DNA from: an uncultured Paracoccaceae bacterium | GTDB taxonomy: Bacteria > Pseudomonadota > Alphaproteobacteria > Rhodobacterales > Rhodobacteraceae | Reading direction: 5' to 3' | NCBI GenBank assembly: GCA_937916485.1 | Contig: CALFSV010000259.1 | Coordinates: 1-8,267 of the forward strand | DNA: 8,267 nt | In this document: positions 1-7,704 of the stretch, piece after piece | How positions within the stretch are numbered: position 1 is the first letter of the stretch | Layout of the letters: the number at the start of each line of letters is the position of its first letter | Made by a program: the position numbers and the translations under genes | Notes under the pieces: model-generated | Seen by the model: only the letters and a program-made list of their open reading frames with translations | Told to the model about the DNA's origin: nothing | The model's database searches: none

Positions 1-1196
1 TGGCATTCCTTGCAATCGGAGCCGCCCCACAAGACGTGATCTTCTCAGGATTTGCGACCAGCGGCTTTTGGCTTTTGGTGGGTGGTCTAGTCATCGGGGC
101 TGCGATAACGTCTTCAGGTTTAGGCACACAGATTGCACGCCGCCTCTTTGCCTACACGGGTGGTTCTTACATCCGTGCGGTGTGGGTCTTGTCGCTTGGC
201 GGGCTCGTTTTGGGGGCCTTGGTGCCATCAGCCATTCCGCGGGTTATCGTGATGATGCCCATCACATTGGCACTTACTGGCACAATGGGCCTGCTCCCCG
301 GCTCGCGAGGCCACACTGGTCTTTTGATGACTGGCGCGATGATGACGTTAGTTCCAACCTATGCCTTTCTCACAGCCAACCTTCCGACGATTATCGAGTT
401 AGGAACCATTGACATACTATATGGAGAGCGCTTCACGTACGGGGCCTATTTTATCCAGAATGCTCCGATCAACGCGGTGCGTTTTGCCGTATTGCTGATG
501 TTGCTTCTGACTTACGGTCGCACGGTAGTTTCGACCAACTCAGAACAAGAGGGTACAGAGCTGACAGAGCCGCTGACCTCTGGCCAAGTGCGGCTATCAT
601 GGCTTCTGATCTTAGCAATATTTTTTTGGGCGACCGATACATGGCACGGAATTGCGCCCGCGTGGATCACATTGGCTGCCGCTCTTGTTTTGTTATTGCC
701 ATCGGCAGGGATCTTTTCACCGCAGGCCATGAAAACCGAAATTGACTTTTCCATCGCATTTTTAATCGCTGCTGTCTTTTGCATCAGTGCTGTCATTACC
801 GACATCGGTCTTGGTGCAAAAATTGCCAAATTTATTGTCCCTGCCTTAGCCCTTGGACAAGGCAACAGCTTTTGGGACTTTACGGCCGTCACAGCTTTTT
901 CGACTGTCCTTTCCCATCTCACCATTGCCCCTGCGACTCCTGTGGTTTTGGCGCCATTAGTAGGGTCGATGAGTGACGCGACGGGATGGTCAATCAACGC
1001 AGTCGCTATGGCCCACAATGTCGGTTTTTCCACAACTGCCCTGCCGTACCAATCACCACCTTTGCTGATCGGAATAGCGATCGCACGCATTCCAGTTGGG
1101 GCCCTGACGCGACTATGCCTTGTGTCAGCGCTTGTAACCTCAGTGGTTGGCATTCCTTTGACGTGGGCTTGGTGGGTTTGGATCGGGTTCATTTAG
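1..1196 (+). CDS. SLC13/DASS-like anion permease, 5' end outside window
   Basis: Integral inner-membrane permease of the SLC13 (divalent anion:Na+ symporter) type, expected to move a carboxylate or similar anion; the substrate cannot be read from sequence. The reading frame is open from base 3, upstream of the GTG at 36, and codes AFLAIGAAPQDV, which aligns with residues 70-81 of the paralogue at 6101-7495. The GTG is therefore internal, and about 69 N-terminal residues lie left of the window. The 397 visible residues align end to end with that paralogue. Shared landmarks are TSGFWLL, the TANLPT hairpin motif (372-389), DTWHGI.PAWI, and the second hairpin-like motif TIAPATP (921-941). These resemble the two re-entrant-loop anion/Na+ sites of the family, though without the classical SNT triplets. 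The frame is intact to TAG at 1194-1196. A TauE/SafE pseudogene follows after 84 bases, perhaps formerly co-transcribed. Family is secure; ion coupling and substrate are inference. Confidence 0.9.
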   Translation, partial: AFLAIGAAPQDVIFSGFATSGFWLLVGGLVIGAAITSSGLGTQIARRLFAYTGGSYIRAVWVLSLGGLVLGALVPSAIPRVIVMMPITLALTGTMGLLPGSRGHTGLLMTGAMMTLVPTYAFLTANLPTIIELGTIDILYGERFTYGAYFIQNAPINAVRFAVLLMLLLTYGRTVVSTNSEQEGTELTEPLTSGQVRLSWLLILAIFFWATDTWHGIAPAWITLAAALVLLLPSAGIFSPQAMKTEIDFSIAFLIAAVFCISAVITDIGLGAKIAKFIVPALALGQGNSFWDFTAVTAFSTVLSHLTIAPATPVVLAPLVGSMSDATGWSINAVAMAHNVGFSTTALPYQSPPLLIGIAIARIPVGALTRLCLVSALVTSVVGIPLTWAWWVWIGFI

Positions 1197-1280
1197 CCTT
1201 TTTGCAATCGCGGACTTGCCGCACGCCCGCAATTGTTATGAGTTTGTGGCTATGAACCACCGACGAAAAGATCTCACCCT

Positions 1281-2031
1281 ATGAGCGATCAGATCCTGTT
1301 CTGGATTGTGGCCTGCCATCGCCGCCTTCTTTGTTAGCAGCGCAAGGGCGGATGGCCCATGGTAGCAATCCTGAGCGTTCCAATCATGTCTTTGATCATG
1401 TCACCGATGCAGGGGGGGGGCGCCCTACTTCTGCCTATACATTTGGTCAGCGACGTTTATGGGGTCTGGAAATACCGGGAATCCCATTCCATCCAAAACT
1501 TATTCATCCTGATCCCAGCCGCCGCAATCGGTGTATTCGCAGGCTGGCTGTTCGCTGGTGATACTGATGAAGATGTGGTGCGGATTATCATCGGCTGTGT
1601 CGGGCTGATATTCTTGGCAATGAGACAATGGGGCCGCTTGGGGGCAGCCGTGAGCCGCGCCCTGTAGACGTGCCTTTTGGATTATTCTGGGGTAGCCTTT
1701 CCAAATTTACGAGTTTTGCGTCACACGCAGGTGGACCCGCGTTTCAGCTTTACGTTTTGCCTCAACAATTGCCGAAGATGATGTTGCAGTCACGTCCACA
1801 GTCCTGTTGGCGCTCATCAGTTGGATGAAAGTACCGCCCTACATAGCGCTTGAATTGATCGACAGTAGTGACTGGCACATCGTTGCCATTTTGTCACCCG
1901 TGGCGATTTTTGGTACTTGGTTTAGCTACCGAATGACCCGCCTCCTCCCACAAAACGTATTTTTAGTCGTGGTCGAAGTTGCGTTGTTCCTCATTTAAAT
2001 CAAATTGATCCGCGGCGCACTAAACGGCTGA
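1281..2031 (+). pseudogene. TauE/SafE-family permease pseudogene (four frameshifts, one stop)
   Basis: Remnant of a membrane permease of the TauE/SafE (DUF81) family, whose members export sulfite or other small anions. Stitching frames gives a full-length match of about 250 codons. MSDQILFWIVA (1281-1313) is followed by AIAAFFVSS (from 1315). The main piece runs from KGGWPMVAILSVP to RLGAAVSRAL (1344-1667). FGLFWGSLSKFTSFASHAGG and LPQQLPK follow in a third frame (about 1676-1785). AVTSTVLLALISWMKVPPYI to VEVALFLI comes after that (about 1790-1995). An in-frame TAA at 1996-1998 then cuts off a tail, IKLIRGALNG, that ends at TGA 2029-2031. Frame changes fall near 1314, 1342, 1660 and 1785. No large deletion is needed. 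A run of nine G (1412-1420) codes an apparent extra glycine after SPMQ. Intact genes on both sides argue against poor sequence quality as the cause. ATG 1281 is chosen because MSD.xLFW is the usual family start; no clear ribosome binding site precedes it. Confidence 0.86.
1412..1420. repeat. G9 homopolymer inside the TauE/SafE pseudogene
   Basis: Nine consecutive G residues preceded by A and followed by C. The run lies in the frame-preserved part of the pseudogene and codes Gly-Gly-Gly after SPMQ. As I recall the family, one residue fewer is usual here, so the run could reflect slippage expansion by one codon. Confidence 0.6.
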
Positions 2032-2295
2032 CAAGGGATTTTGATTGATCATTGTCATAAGCCACAACTCCGAAGGTCGTGGCAACGAACATGCAAGAAC
2101 CAGCGGCATGGGCAAAGCTGCTCTTACCCGATAACCAAAATTTGCCATCACCATTTTTTACCCCTAAAGGGGCCTCTATTCAAACACGAATTAGCGATAA
2201 CATTGGGATGTTTGCGCTACCGCAAAAATTGTGTCTGTTCTTGAAAAGGTTACTGCACTAAGCACGTCTAAATTCTCCGAGTGAAGGAAAAATCG
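2032..2295. other. Spacer between the TauE/SafE pseudogene and pckA
   Basis: This 264-base stretch has no recognisable gene. A 60-codon open frame (2079-2261, GTG start) contains stretches that look protein-like (MQEPAAWAKLLLPDNQN and PSPFFTPKGA), but I recognise no family and it has no ribosome binding site. A short CCCC-TAAA-GGGG hairpin (2161-2172) lies next to a T6 run, but the T run is on its 5' side, so it does not read as a + strand terminator. The pckA promoter should lie here. TTGAAA at 2241-2246 could be a -35 box, but the best -10-like hexamer, TAAATT (2269-2274), is 22 bases away, so no promoter is called. Confidence 0.5.
2284..2288 (+). promoter_or_regulatory. Shine-Dalgarno site that decides the pckA start
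   Basis: AAGGA, seven bases before ATG 2296, is a textbook ribosome binding site. It lies inside the codons that would be translated if the earlier in-frame GTG at 2281 were used, and that GTG has no such site. ATG 2296 is therefore the better start. Confidence 0.8.
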
Positions 2296-3894
2296 ATGGA
2301 CCACGGCCTTTTGAAATCTTCAATGACATTGGCAGAGCAAGGGTACGCTGACCTTGGTGCAGTTTACTACAACGCGACGGAAGCCGACCTTGTGGCCCAC
2401 GCCATTCGTCGCAACGAAGGCCACCTGGGCAAGGGTGGGACGCTGATTGTCAATACCGGAAAGTTCACGGGGCGATCGCCTAAGGATAAACATATTGTTG
2501 TCTCTGACATGTCAGAAGACATAATTTGGTGGGATGCAAACGCGCGCATGACCCCCGATGCCTTCGACCGCCTTCATGCTGATATGCGTGCACATATGGT
2601 TGGCAAAGACTACTTTGTGCAAGATCTGTTTGCCGGGGCTGATCAGCGCTACCAGATTGGCATGCGGGTTATATCAGAATTAGCATGGCACAATCTCTTC
2701 ATCCGACACATGTTGATCCGTCCAAATGCCAGTCAGCTCGATGGCTTCATGGCAGACTACACATTGGTCAACTGTCCCAGTTTTTTTGCCGACCCAGAGC
2801 GGCATGGATGCCGATCAGAAACAGTGATCGCCTTCAACATAGAACAGAAGTTGATCTTGGTTGCTGGCACGAAATACGCCGGTGAGAACAAGAAAGCTGT
2901 TTTCACACTGTTGAATTATCTGCTGCCAGAAAAGGGCGTCATGCCAATGCATTGCTCGGCAAATCATGCATTGGACAATCCTGCCGATACAGCAGTGTTT
3001 TTTGGGCTCTCCGGAACCGGTAAAACCACACTTTCGGCTGATCCACGGCGCACCTTGATCGGAGACGACGAACATGGGTGGTCCGATAGCGGGTCTTTCA
3101 ATTTTGAGGGCGGCTGCTACGCTAAGACTATCAATCTTTCAGCCGAAGCCGAGCCTGAAATTTTTGCAACCACCACCATGTTCTCGACCGTTATTGAAAA
3201 CATGGTTTGTGACCCTCGGACGTGCGAACTTGACTACACTGATGATAGCTACACGGCGAACATGCGCGCAGCATATCCGCTAGATTTTATCTCAAACGCC
3301 TCTCGTAGTGGGTTGGGCGGGCATCCAAAGAATATCATCATGCTGACTTGTGATGCCTTCGGCGTGCTGCCTCCGATTGCGCGACTTACCCCTGCCCTGG
3401 CCATGTATCATTTCTTGTCCGGCTTCACATCAAAGGTCGCTGGTACAGAACGCGGCGTGACGGAACCAGAGCCGACGTTCTCTACCTGTTTTGGAGCACC
3501 GTTTTTGCCACGCCGCCCTGAAGTCTATGGCAAACTTCTGCGCGACAAGATCGCACAGCATGGCGCCACGTGCTGGCTGGTAAATACTGGCTGGACTGGC
3601 GGCGCGTATGGAACCGGGAATCGTATACCTATTTCTGCGACACGTGCTTTGCTGTCGTCCGTATTGGACGGTCCCCCGGACTATAGCTCTTTTCGCATCG
3701 ATCCTAATTTTGGATTTGAGGTGCCTTTAGACGTTTCAGGCGTAGACAGTCAACTGCTTGATCCGCGTCGGACATGGCTAGATGTTGCAGCATATGATGT
3801 TGCCGCTAGAAAATTGGTGAATATGTTTGCCAGCAATTTTGAGCAGTACCGCGCCCATGTTGACAAGGATGTCTTAGCGATCGCCATTAGTTAG
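2296..3894 (+). CDS. pckA: Phosphoenolpyruvate carboxykinase (ATP)
   Basis: Cytosolic enzyme converting oxaloacetate and ATP to phosphoenolpyruvate, CO2 and ADP, the entry step of gluconeogenesis from organic acids. From ATG 2296 it has 532 residues, as usual for alphaproteobacterial PckA. All recognised active-site elements are present (532-residue numbering): the RSPKDK substrate loop with R60; YAGENKK with Y194 and the metal-ligand lysine K200; MHCSAN with H219; the P-loop GLSGTGKTT at 237-245 with K243; GDDEHGW at 256-262 with metal ligand D258; R324 in NMRAAYP; and the C-terminal nucleotide segment [12 protein letters not shown]. These correspond to E. coli R65, Y207, K213, H232, K254, D269 and R333. 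The frame is uninterrupted and looks functional. The setting is unusual: in many alphaproteobacteria pckA adjoins chvI/chvG, whereas here it sits between decayed transporter and oxidoreductase genes. It converges on the large-subunit pseudogene with 32 bases between them and no clear terminator hairpin. Confidence 0.98.
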   Translation: MDHGLLKSSMTLAEQGYADLGAVYYNATEADLVAHAIRRNEGHLGKGGTLIVNTGKFTGRSPKDKHIVVSDMSEDIIWWDANARMTPDAFDRLHADMRAHMVGKDYFVQDLFAGADQRYQIGMRVISELAWHNLFIRHMLIRPNASQLDGFMADYTLVNCPSFFADPERHGCRSETVIAFNIEQKLILVAGTKYAGENKKAVFTLLNYLLPEKGVMPMHCSANHALDNPADTAVFFGLSGTGKTTLSADPRRTLIGDDEHGWSDSGSFNFEGGCYAKTINLSAEAEPEIFATTTMFSTVIENMVCDPRTCELDYTDDSYTANMRAAYPLDFISNASRSGLGGHPKNIIMLTCDAFGVLPPIARLTPALAMYHFLSGFTSKVAGTERGVTEPEPTFSTCFGAPFLPRRPEVYGKLLRDKIAQHGATCWLVNTGWTGGAYGTGNRIPISATRALLSSVLDGPPDYSSFRIDPNFGFEVPLDVSGVDSQLLDPRRTWLDVAAYDVAARKLVNMFASNFEQYRAHVDKDVLAIAIS

Positions 3895-3926
3895 TAGAAA
3901 CGCAGGTATTGGTTCGGCCGCAAGCG

Positions 3927-5667
3927 TTAGCTGAGTAACGCCACGAACGCATGCCGGCTCAGCGGCAATCGATCGGTAACAACACCCAACACGTGGCGCA
4001 CAGTATTCACCACCGCGGCACCTGCCGGGCCTGATGAAATTTCACCGGCCCCCAGCGGTGGGGCGTCTTGCGGTCCGATCAGGCGAGTCTGCATGCATGG
4101 CACCTCAGAGAACTTTAGGATTGGATAATCATCCCAGTTCTGCGTCAGGTTCTGACCACCTGCAAAGCTGATTTCTTCTTTCAGCGACCAAGATATCGCC
4201 TGAGTAAACGCCCCAAGGCCACGCATCGCAACAGTTCGATACGGAACATAGGCGGGTCGCTGGCGTACGACCTGCACGGCCGAGATTGCATACCCCGGGA
4301 CAGCATTTCGATCCGCCCCACCTTGGGGTTACTGCGCATCGTTGCCCGGCGCCATTGGCATGGGTTTTGAAATGAACTGCTGGGCGCGCAAATTCAGCTC
4401 GTTCAAACCGGCGGGACGGGTGGAATGCGGCGAGCTTGTGACCAACGCATCATAAGCCACGATGCGCCCGTTTACGTCCAATCGCGCGGTCATCTTGGTC
4501 TTCATCGCTGGGTTCAATGGCGCATATAGGGGTTCATCCTGCCGCTGCCAAAGGCTGCGCACCGGTCGGCCCGTACTACGCGCCATAAGTGCCGCATCAA
4601 GTGCAAAATCACTGGAACCGCTATGCCCATAGAATCCGGCGCCCGGCACAAAGATCACTGTGATCTTATCGCGTGAATAGTTCAGAACATGCGCTAGAGA
4701 GTCTTTTAAGGCAAAACGTTCTGGCTATGGGCCTAGACAGTAAGAACATCGCCCTTCCACTGCGCCACTGCGCAAGACGGGCCGATAGATCCATGATTAA
4801 GCGCAGGTTTGGTTACGGTGACACTGAGCTCGGTTACACCCGCGTCCAGCATGTCACTGTCATATAAGGTTTCGCTTTCTGCGATTTAACCATCCAACCC
4901 GTCAATCGGATGAATATCCGATGCAGGTTTGAAATCCTAGCCTATCAAATCCGCCAGCCGCCGCACTTCGGACAGCGCAGTGTATTCTTATTGGATAAGA
5001 TGGCCAAGTACTGCCCATCTCGGACGAGCTCGGTATCATCTTGCAGGTCGATGATGGAAAGATCACCCATCGGCCCATTCAGTGCAAATCACTAGATAAC
5101 GCGGCCATGCCACATGCCGTCAAGCGTCATATCATGCAACCAGAGCCCATCCGTCAGACGCGCTGCCAAATCTACACGAGGTACGAATGATCCTATCTAT
5201 ATACGCTCAAATTCTGCCTTGGGCGCGGCGTACTCGATCGCTGGAACGTCCAAGTTCACGTCCTTGCAAAGGCCGGCATAACTCAACCTTGTCTCGAGAC
5301 CGTCCTTAACGATCTCTCCCTCGTGGACGGAGAGCCCTTCGACGGTTGTTTGTAACAACTCCGCCGCATGATTCAGCATTAACGCACAAGCGGCTGAGGC
5401 TACAAGGCGAATCGATTGACCCCCAAAGGTAACAGACAAGCTGCCAACGGTCGGACCTTCGGCTGGGCATAGATCGGTGTGGCCTGGCGTCAAGCGGATG
5501 GCATCGACCGTTACGTCCAATTCATCCGCGGCAATCTGGGTCAGAACTATGCTGATCTGCTGTCCCAATTCGACCCGTTCTGAAAAAACGTTGACTGCAC
5601 CGTCTGGTGCAAACGACAGCCATTGGCTGATCAGCGGAAAGGTCTTTATCGGGGGTGGGAAGTTTAC
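3927..5667 (-). pseudogene. Molybdopterin-binding large-subunit pseudogene (IorB-like Mo-hydroxylase)
   Basis: Remnant of the molybdenum-cofactor subunit of a two-subunit xanthine-dehydrogenase-family hydroxylase (isoquinoline 1-oxidoreductase beta type). The - strand reads, in order: NFPPPIKTFPLISQWLSFAPDG, FSERVELGQQ and QIAADELDV (from 5664). Next are SFVPRVDLAARL and LDGMWHGRV; ALNHGSIGPSCAVAQWKGD; VPGAGFYGHSGSSDFALDAAL; HSTRPAG; GGADRNAVPGY; RTVAMRGLGAFTQ; and the C-terminal YPILKFSEVP and PPLGAGEISSGPAGAA. Seven in-frame stops lie at 5197-5199, 5092-5094, 5089-5091, 4937-4939, 4886-4888, 4733-4735 and 4329-4331. Two frameshifts fall near 4990 and 4707. Near 4205 the text jumps from the MRGLGAF region straight to SWSLKEE, losing an estimated 150-200 residues. 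The catalytic-loop GAGE glutamate survives. The likely start is the GTA at 5667-5665, a degraded GTG/ATG overlapping the small-subunit stop. It cannot make an enzyme. Confidence 0.9.
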
Positions 5668-6104
5668 GGCGCGACCTCTGCGATGGCCGCCATGATCCGC
5701 CCGTGCGCGCCACATCGACAAAGGTTTTCGTCCAGCGCCTTACGGATATCGTCAGCTGATTTTCCTTGGTCTATCAAGGCTGCAGTGCAGGTCAATATGC
5801 CGGGCAGGCACTAGCCGCATTGCCCTGCCTGATTGCGAATAAGCGCAGCGGCCAATTGATGATCAAGCACACCTTCGACCGTGCCAACGTTTTTACGTTC
5901 CAAAGTCGATATCGGCAGGTTGCAAGAGGTGACGGGCGTCCCATCAAGCTTCACAGTACAGGCCCCACAATGTCCTTCGCCGCACCCAAGGCGCGTACCC
6001 TTTTTGTCAAGTGCTCCGTGCAATGCAAACAACAATTACATAGACGACAGGTCTGTAGCCTCACATGGTTCTCCGTTCAGTATAAAGGCAAAGGTGACGC
6101 TCAT
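5664..6104 (-). pseudogene. [2Fe-2S] small-subunit pseudogene (IorA-like Mo-hydroxylase)
   Basis: Electron-transfer subunit of the same Mo-hydroxylase, normally about 150 residues with two [2Fe-2S] clusters. From ATG 6104 the frame runs 146 codons to TAA at 5664-5666 without a frameshift, but carries TAA at codon 23 (6036-6038) and TAG at codon 98 (5811-5813). MSVTFAFILNGEP is the usual ferredoxin-like start. The first cluster motif, with GCGEGHCGACTV, has C41, C46, C49 and C61 in CX4CX2CX11C spacing. The second has C96 and C99, then LCRC with C129 and C131. All eight ligands are therefore kept. The TAG replaces the residue between C96-G and C99, tyrosine in the family. The start codon overlaps the permease stop as ATGA (6101-6104), showing translational coupling. 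Two nonsense codons and a ruined partner make it a pseudogene; recoding is not plausible because the stops differ and the partner is also frameshifted. Confidence 0.9.
6101..6104 (-). promoter_or_regulatory. ATGA stop/start overlap, permease to small subunit
   Basis: The permease stop TGA (6103-6101) and small-subunit start ATG (6104-6102) share bases, the classic arrangement for translational reinitiation within an operon. Confidence 0.88.
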
Positions 6105-7495
6105 CCAAACAATCCTAGATAATTCCACCACACAAAGGTCAACGGAATCCCGACAAAAGCCACCGTCACCGCCAATCCGGCACACACCCGCAAAAGTGCC
6201 GCGATCGGAATTTGCGCGAGCGCCATCGATATGATTAATGGGGGGGCCTGATGTGGCAAAATTGGTGTCGAAATTCCCAAGATCTGCGTCATGGAAATCG
6301 TCTCAATGGTCCAACCGGTTTCCGTCGCCATTGCGCCGGCGAGTGGGGCGAGAATGGCCGGTGCGGCGGGGGCGGTCGTAAAGTGCGACAGAAAACTTGA
6401 CAGCCCTGCAACCGCGTACAGATCACGAAGATCGCTTCCTTGCCCAAGCTGCAATAAAGGGATCAACTGCTCCGCGATTGTCGTGCTAAGACCCGTGTGC
6501 TGCGCAACCGCGCTGATAGCAAAAACAGCAGCCAGAAAGAATGCAGGAGACACATCAATCTGGGTTTTCATTACTTTGTCGTCCAGTATTCCGAACGCAG
6601 GCACAGTCAAAACCGCGGCAAGGGAAAGCGCAATCCAAGCTGGCGAAATGCCGTGCCAACTGTCCGTGACCCAGAACAGGATTGCCACGCAAATCATGAT
6701 GAACAGAAATTTTTGAACTGATGTAAATGGTGTAGGATCTTCAAGCTCAGACAGCCGTTGGGATCGCGGAGGCGCGAAGGGTAGCATCACTGCAAGTAAC
6801 GCTAGAAAACGCAGACAGTTGATGGGCGCCTGTTCTACGAAATAATCAGTGTAGGACGTGCGTACCCCATATAGGGTTTCGAACGCGCCCAAATGGATAA
6901 TCGTCGGAAGGTTCCCAGTCAAAATACCAAAGGTCGGCAGGTTCGTTGCAACCGCGGCCGTCATAGTTAGCCCGACATGACCGCGCGACCCGATATCGTA
7001 GCCCATCGTTTTCGCAAGTGAAAGCGCGATAGGCACCATGATAATGATCCGTGGGATCGTGGCAGGAACAAGTACGCCCAAACCAAGTCCACTGAGCGCA
7101 AGCAGGAGAGCTACCCTTATATAAGAATTTCCCGTGTGTTGGAATATCCGCAAGGCAACCTGCATGCCAAGACCCGTGGTCGTAATGGCGGTGCCAATCA
7201 CAAGGCCTGCAAACAGCAGCCAGAAACCACCACTGGAAAAGCCCGAAAAAATAACCTCGTTCGGGGCAGCTCCAATAGCAATAAAAGATAAAAAACAGCC
7301 CAAGGCAGTGACCACTTCGGGCAGCAGACGCGTCGCGAAAAGCGCGACTGCAAGCGCGGAAATAGCAGCGACGCGAGGCAGCAAATCCGCAGCATCCGTT
7401 TTGGCCATGACGAAGATTGCAATCACTGCCAAGAACCAAACCACCGCCTGTGAGACGGTGATTTTGGGCCGTACGAAACTTGCGCTTTCGTTCAT
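6101..7495 (-). CDS. SLC13/DASS-like anion permease, intact
   Basis: Integral inner-membrane permease, 464 residues, with about a dozen hydrophobic stretches, probably a Na+- or H+-coupled importer of an organic anion. The N-terminal third includes SSGGFWLL and TTTGLGMQ; the first hairpin motif is TGNLPT at residues 193-198. A polar cytoplasmic-type linker around 241-258 is followed by DSWHGISPAWIA, and the second hairpin-like motif TTAPAAP lies at 373-379. Classical SNT motifs are replaced by TGN and TTA, so the substrate may differ from dicarboxylates. The gene lies between a reductase remnant and Mo-hydroxylase pseudogenes: its ATG overlaps the upstream TGA as ATGA (7492-7495) and its TGA overlaps the small-subunit ATG (6101-6104). 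No good Shine-Dalgarno precedes 7495, as expected for a coupled start, so translation may now be weak because the upstream gene is truncated. It is the only open gene of the operon. It is paralogous to the permease at 1-1196. Confidence 0.93.
   Translation of the reverse strand: MNESASFVRPKITVSQAVVWFLAVIAIFVMAKTDAADLLPRVAAISALAVALFATRLLPEVVTALGCFLSFIAIGAAPNEVIFSGFSSGGFWLLFAGLVIGTAITTTGLGMQVALRIFQHTGNSYIRVALLLALSGLGLGVLVPATIPRIIIMVPIALSLAKTMGYDIGSRGHVGLTMTAAVATNLPTFGILTGNLPTIIHLGAFETLYGVRTSYTDYFVEQAPINCLRFLALLAVMLPFAPPRSQRLSELEDPTPFTSVQKFLFIMICVAILFWVTDSWHGISPAWIALSLAAVLTVPAFGILDDKVMKTQIDVSPAFFLAAVFAISAVAQHTGLSTTIAEQLIPLLQLGQGSDLRDLYAVAGLSSFLSHFTTAPAAPAILAPLAGAMATETGWTIETISMTQILGISTPILPHQAPPLIISMALAQIPIAALLRVCAGLAVTVAFVGIPLTFVWWNYLGLFG
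7492..7495 (-). promoter_or_regulatory. ATGA stop/start overlap, reductase remnant to permease
   Basis: TGA (7494-7492) of the reductase remnant overlaps ATG (7495-7493) of the permease by the same geometry as the permease/small-subunit junction, supporting a single former operon. Confidence 0.78.
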
Positions 7496-7704
7496 GGCGT
7501 CAGAATGGTCGAGCCTGTAGTCTCGCCACTTTCCAGAGCTTCATGAGCCTGAGCAATGTCGGACAAAGCGAGACGTTGGTTGATATTCACGGCGAGCACC
7601 CTGTCTTCCATAAGAAGGAACGTTTCTGAGGCGGAATGCACGAGACTACACGACGCGACATAGTTTGCAAGCGTGGGACGGGTAGAATAGAGCGATCCAA
7701 CATC
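7492..7704 (-). pseudogene. C-terminal remnant of a quinone oxidoreductase (zinc-less MDR family)
   Basis: Seventy codons on the - strand match the end of NADPH:quinone oxidoreductase-like medium-chain reductases: GSLYSTRPTLANYV, then QRLALSDIAQAHEALESGE and TTGSTILTP before TGA at 7494-7492. Family members end in the same way (GSLYxTRPTL, IxQRYxLxDAAxAHxxLE, KTTGSxLL). Similarity stops at about 7704, where the frame meets two stops (TGA TGA) and the sequence becomes AT-rich. Some 250 N-terminal residues, including the nucleotide-binding domain, are absent from the window. The remnant itself carries no frameshift. Its stop overlaps the permease start as ATGA, so it was the preceding gene of the operon. 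Family assignment rests on this C-terminal pattern alone, recognised from memory. Confidence 0.75.

Noticed and set aside
512..1192. Long 226-codon - strand open frame opposite the left permease
   Set aside because: It is the antisense shadow of the permease; the + strand matches the paralogue codon by codon.
1204..1236. Imperfect hairpin GCAATCGCGG / CCGCAATTGT just after the left permease
   Set aside because: Two mismatches, a 13-base loop and no T-run downstream; too weak to call a terminator.
3925..3940. CGTTA-loop-TAACG hairpin at the convergent end of pckA and the large-subunit pseudogene
   Set aside because: Only five base pairs and no U-tract on either side.
4673..5095. Two + strand frames of about 60 codons in the decayed region
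   Set aside because: The - strand carries clear Mo-hydroxylase homology here (ALNHGSIGPSCAVAQWKGD and flanks); the + frames match nothing.
5664..6104. Stop-codon recoding (for example selenocysteine or amber readthrough) in the small subunit
   Set aside because: The two stops are different codons (TAA, TAG), neither is TGA, and the partner subunit is independently destroyed by frameshifts and deletion.
5766..6234. Overlapping + strand frames of about 118 codons
   Set aside because: They run opposite the [2Fe-2S] pseudogene and the permease end, have no family resemblance, and exist only because of the base composition of the other strand.
6291..6716. 141-codon + strand open frame opposite the right permease
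   Set aside because: Antisense shadow of a well-supported membrane protein on the - strand.
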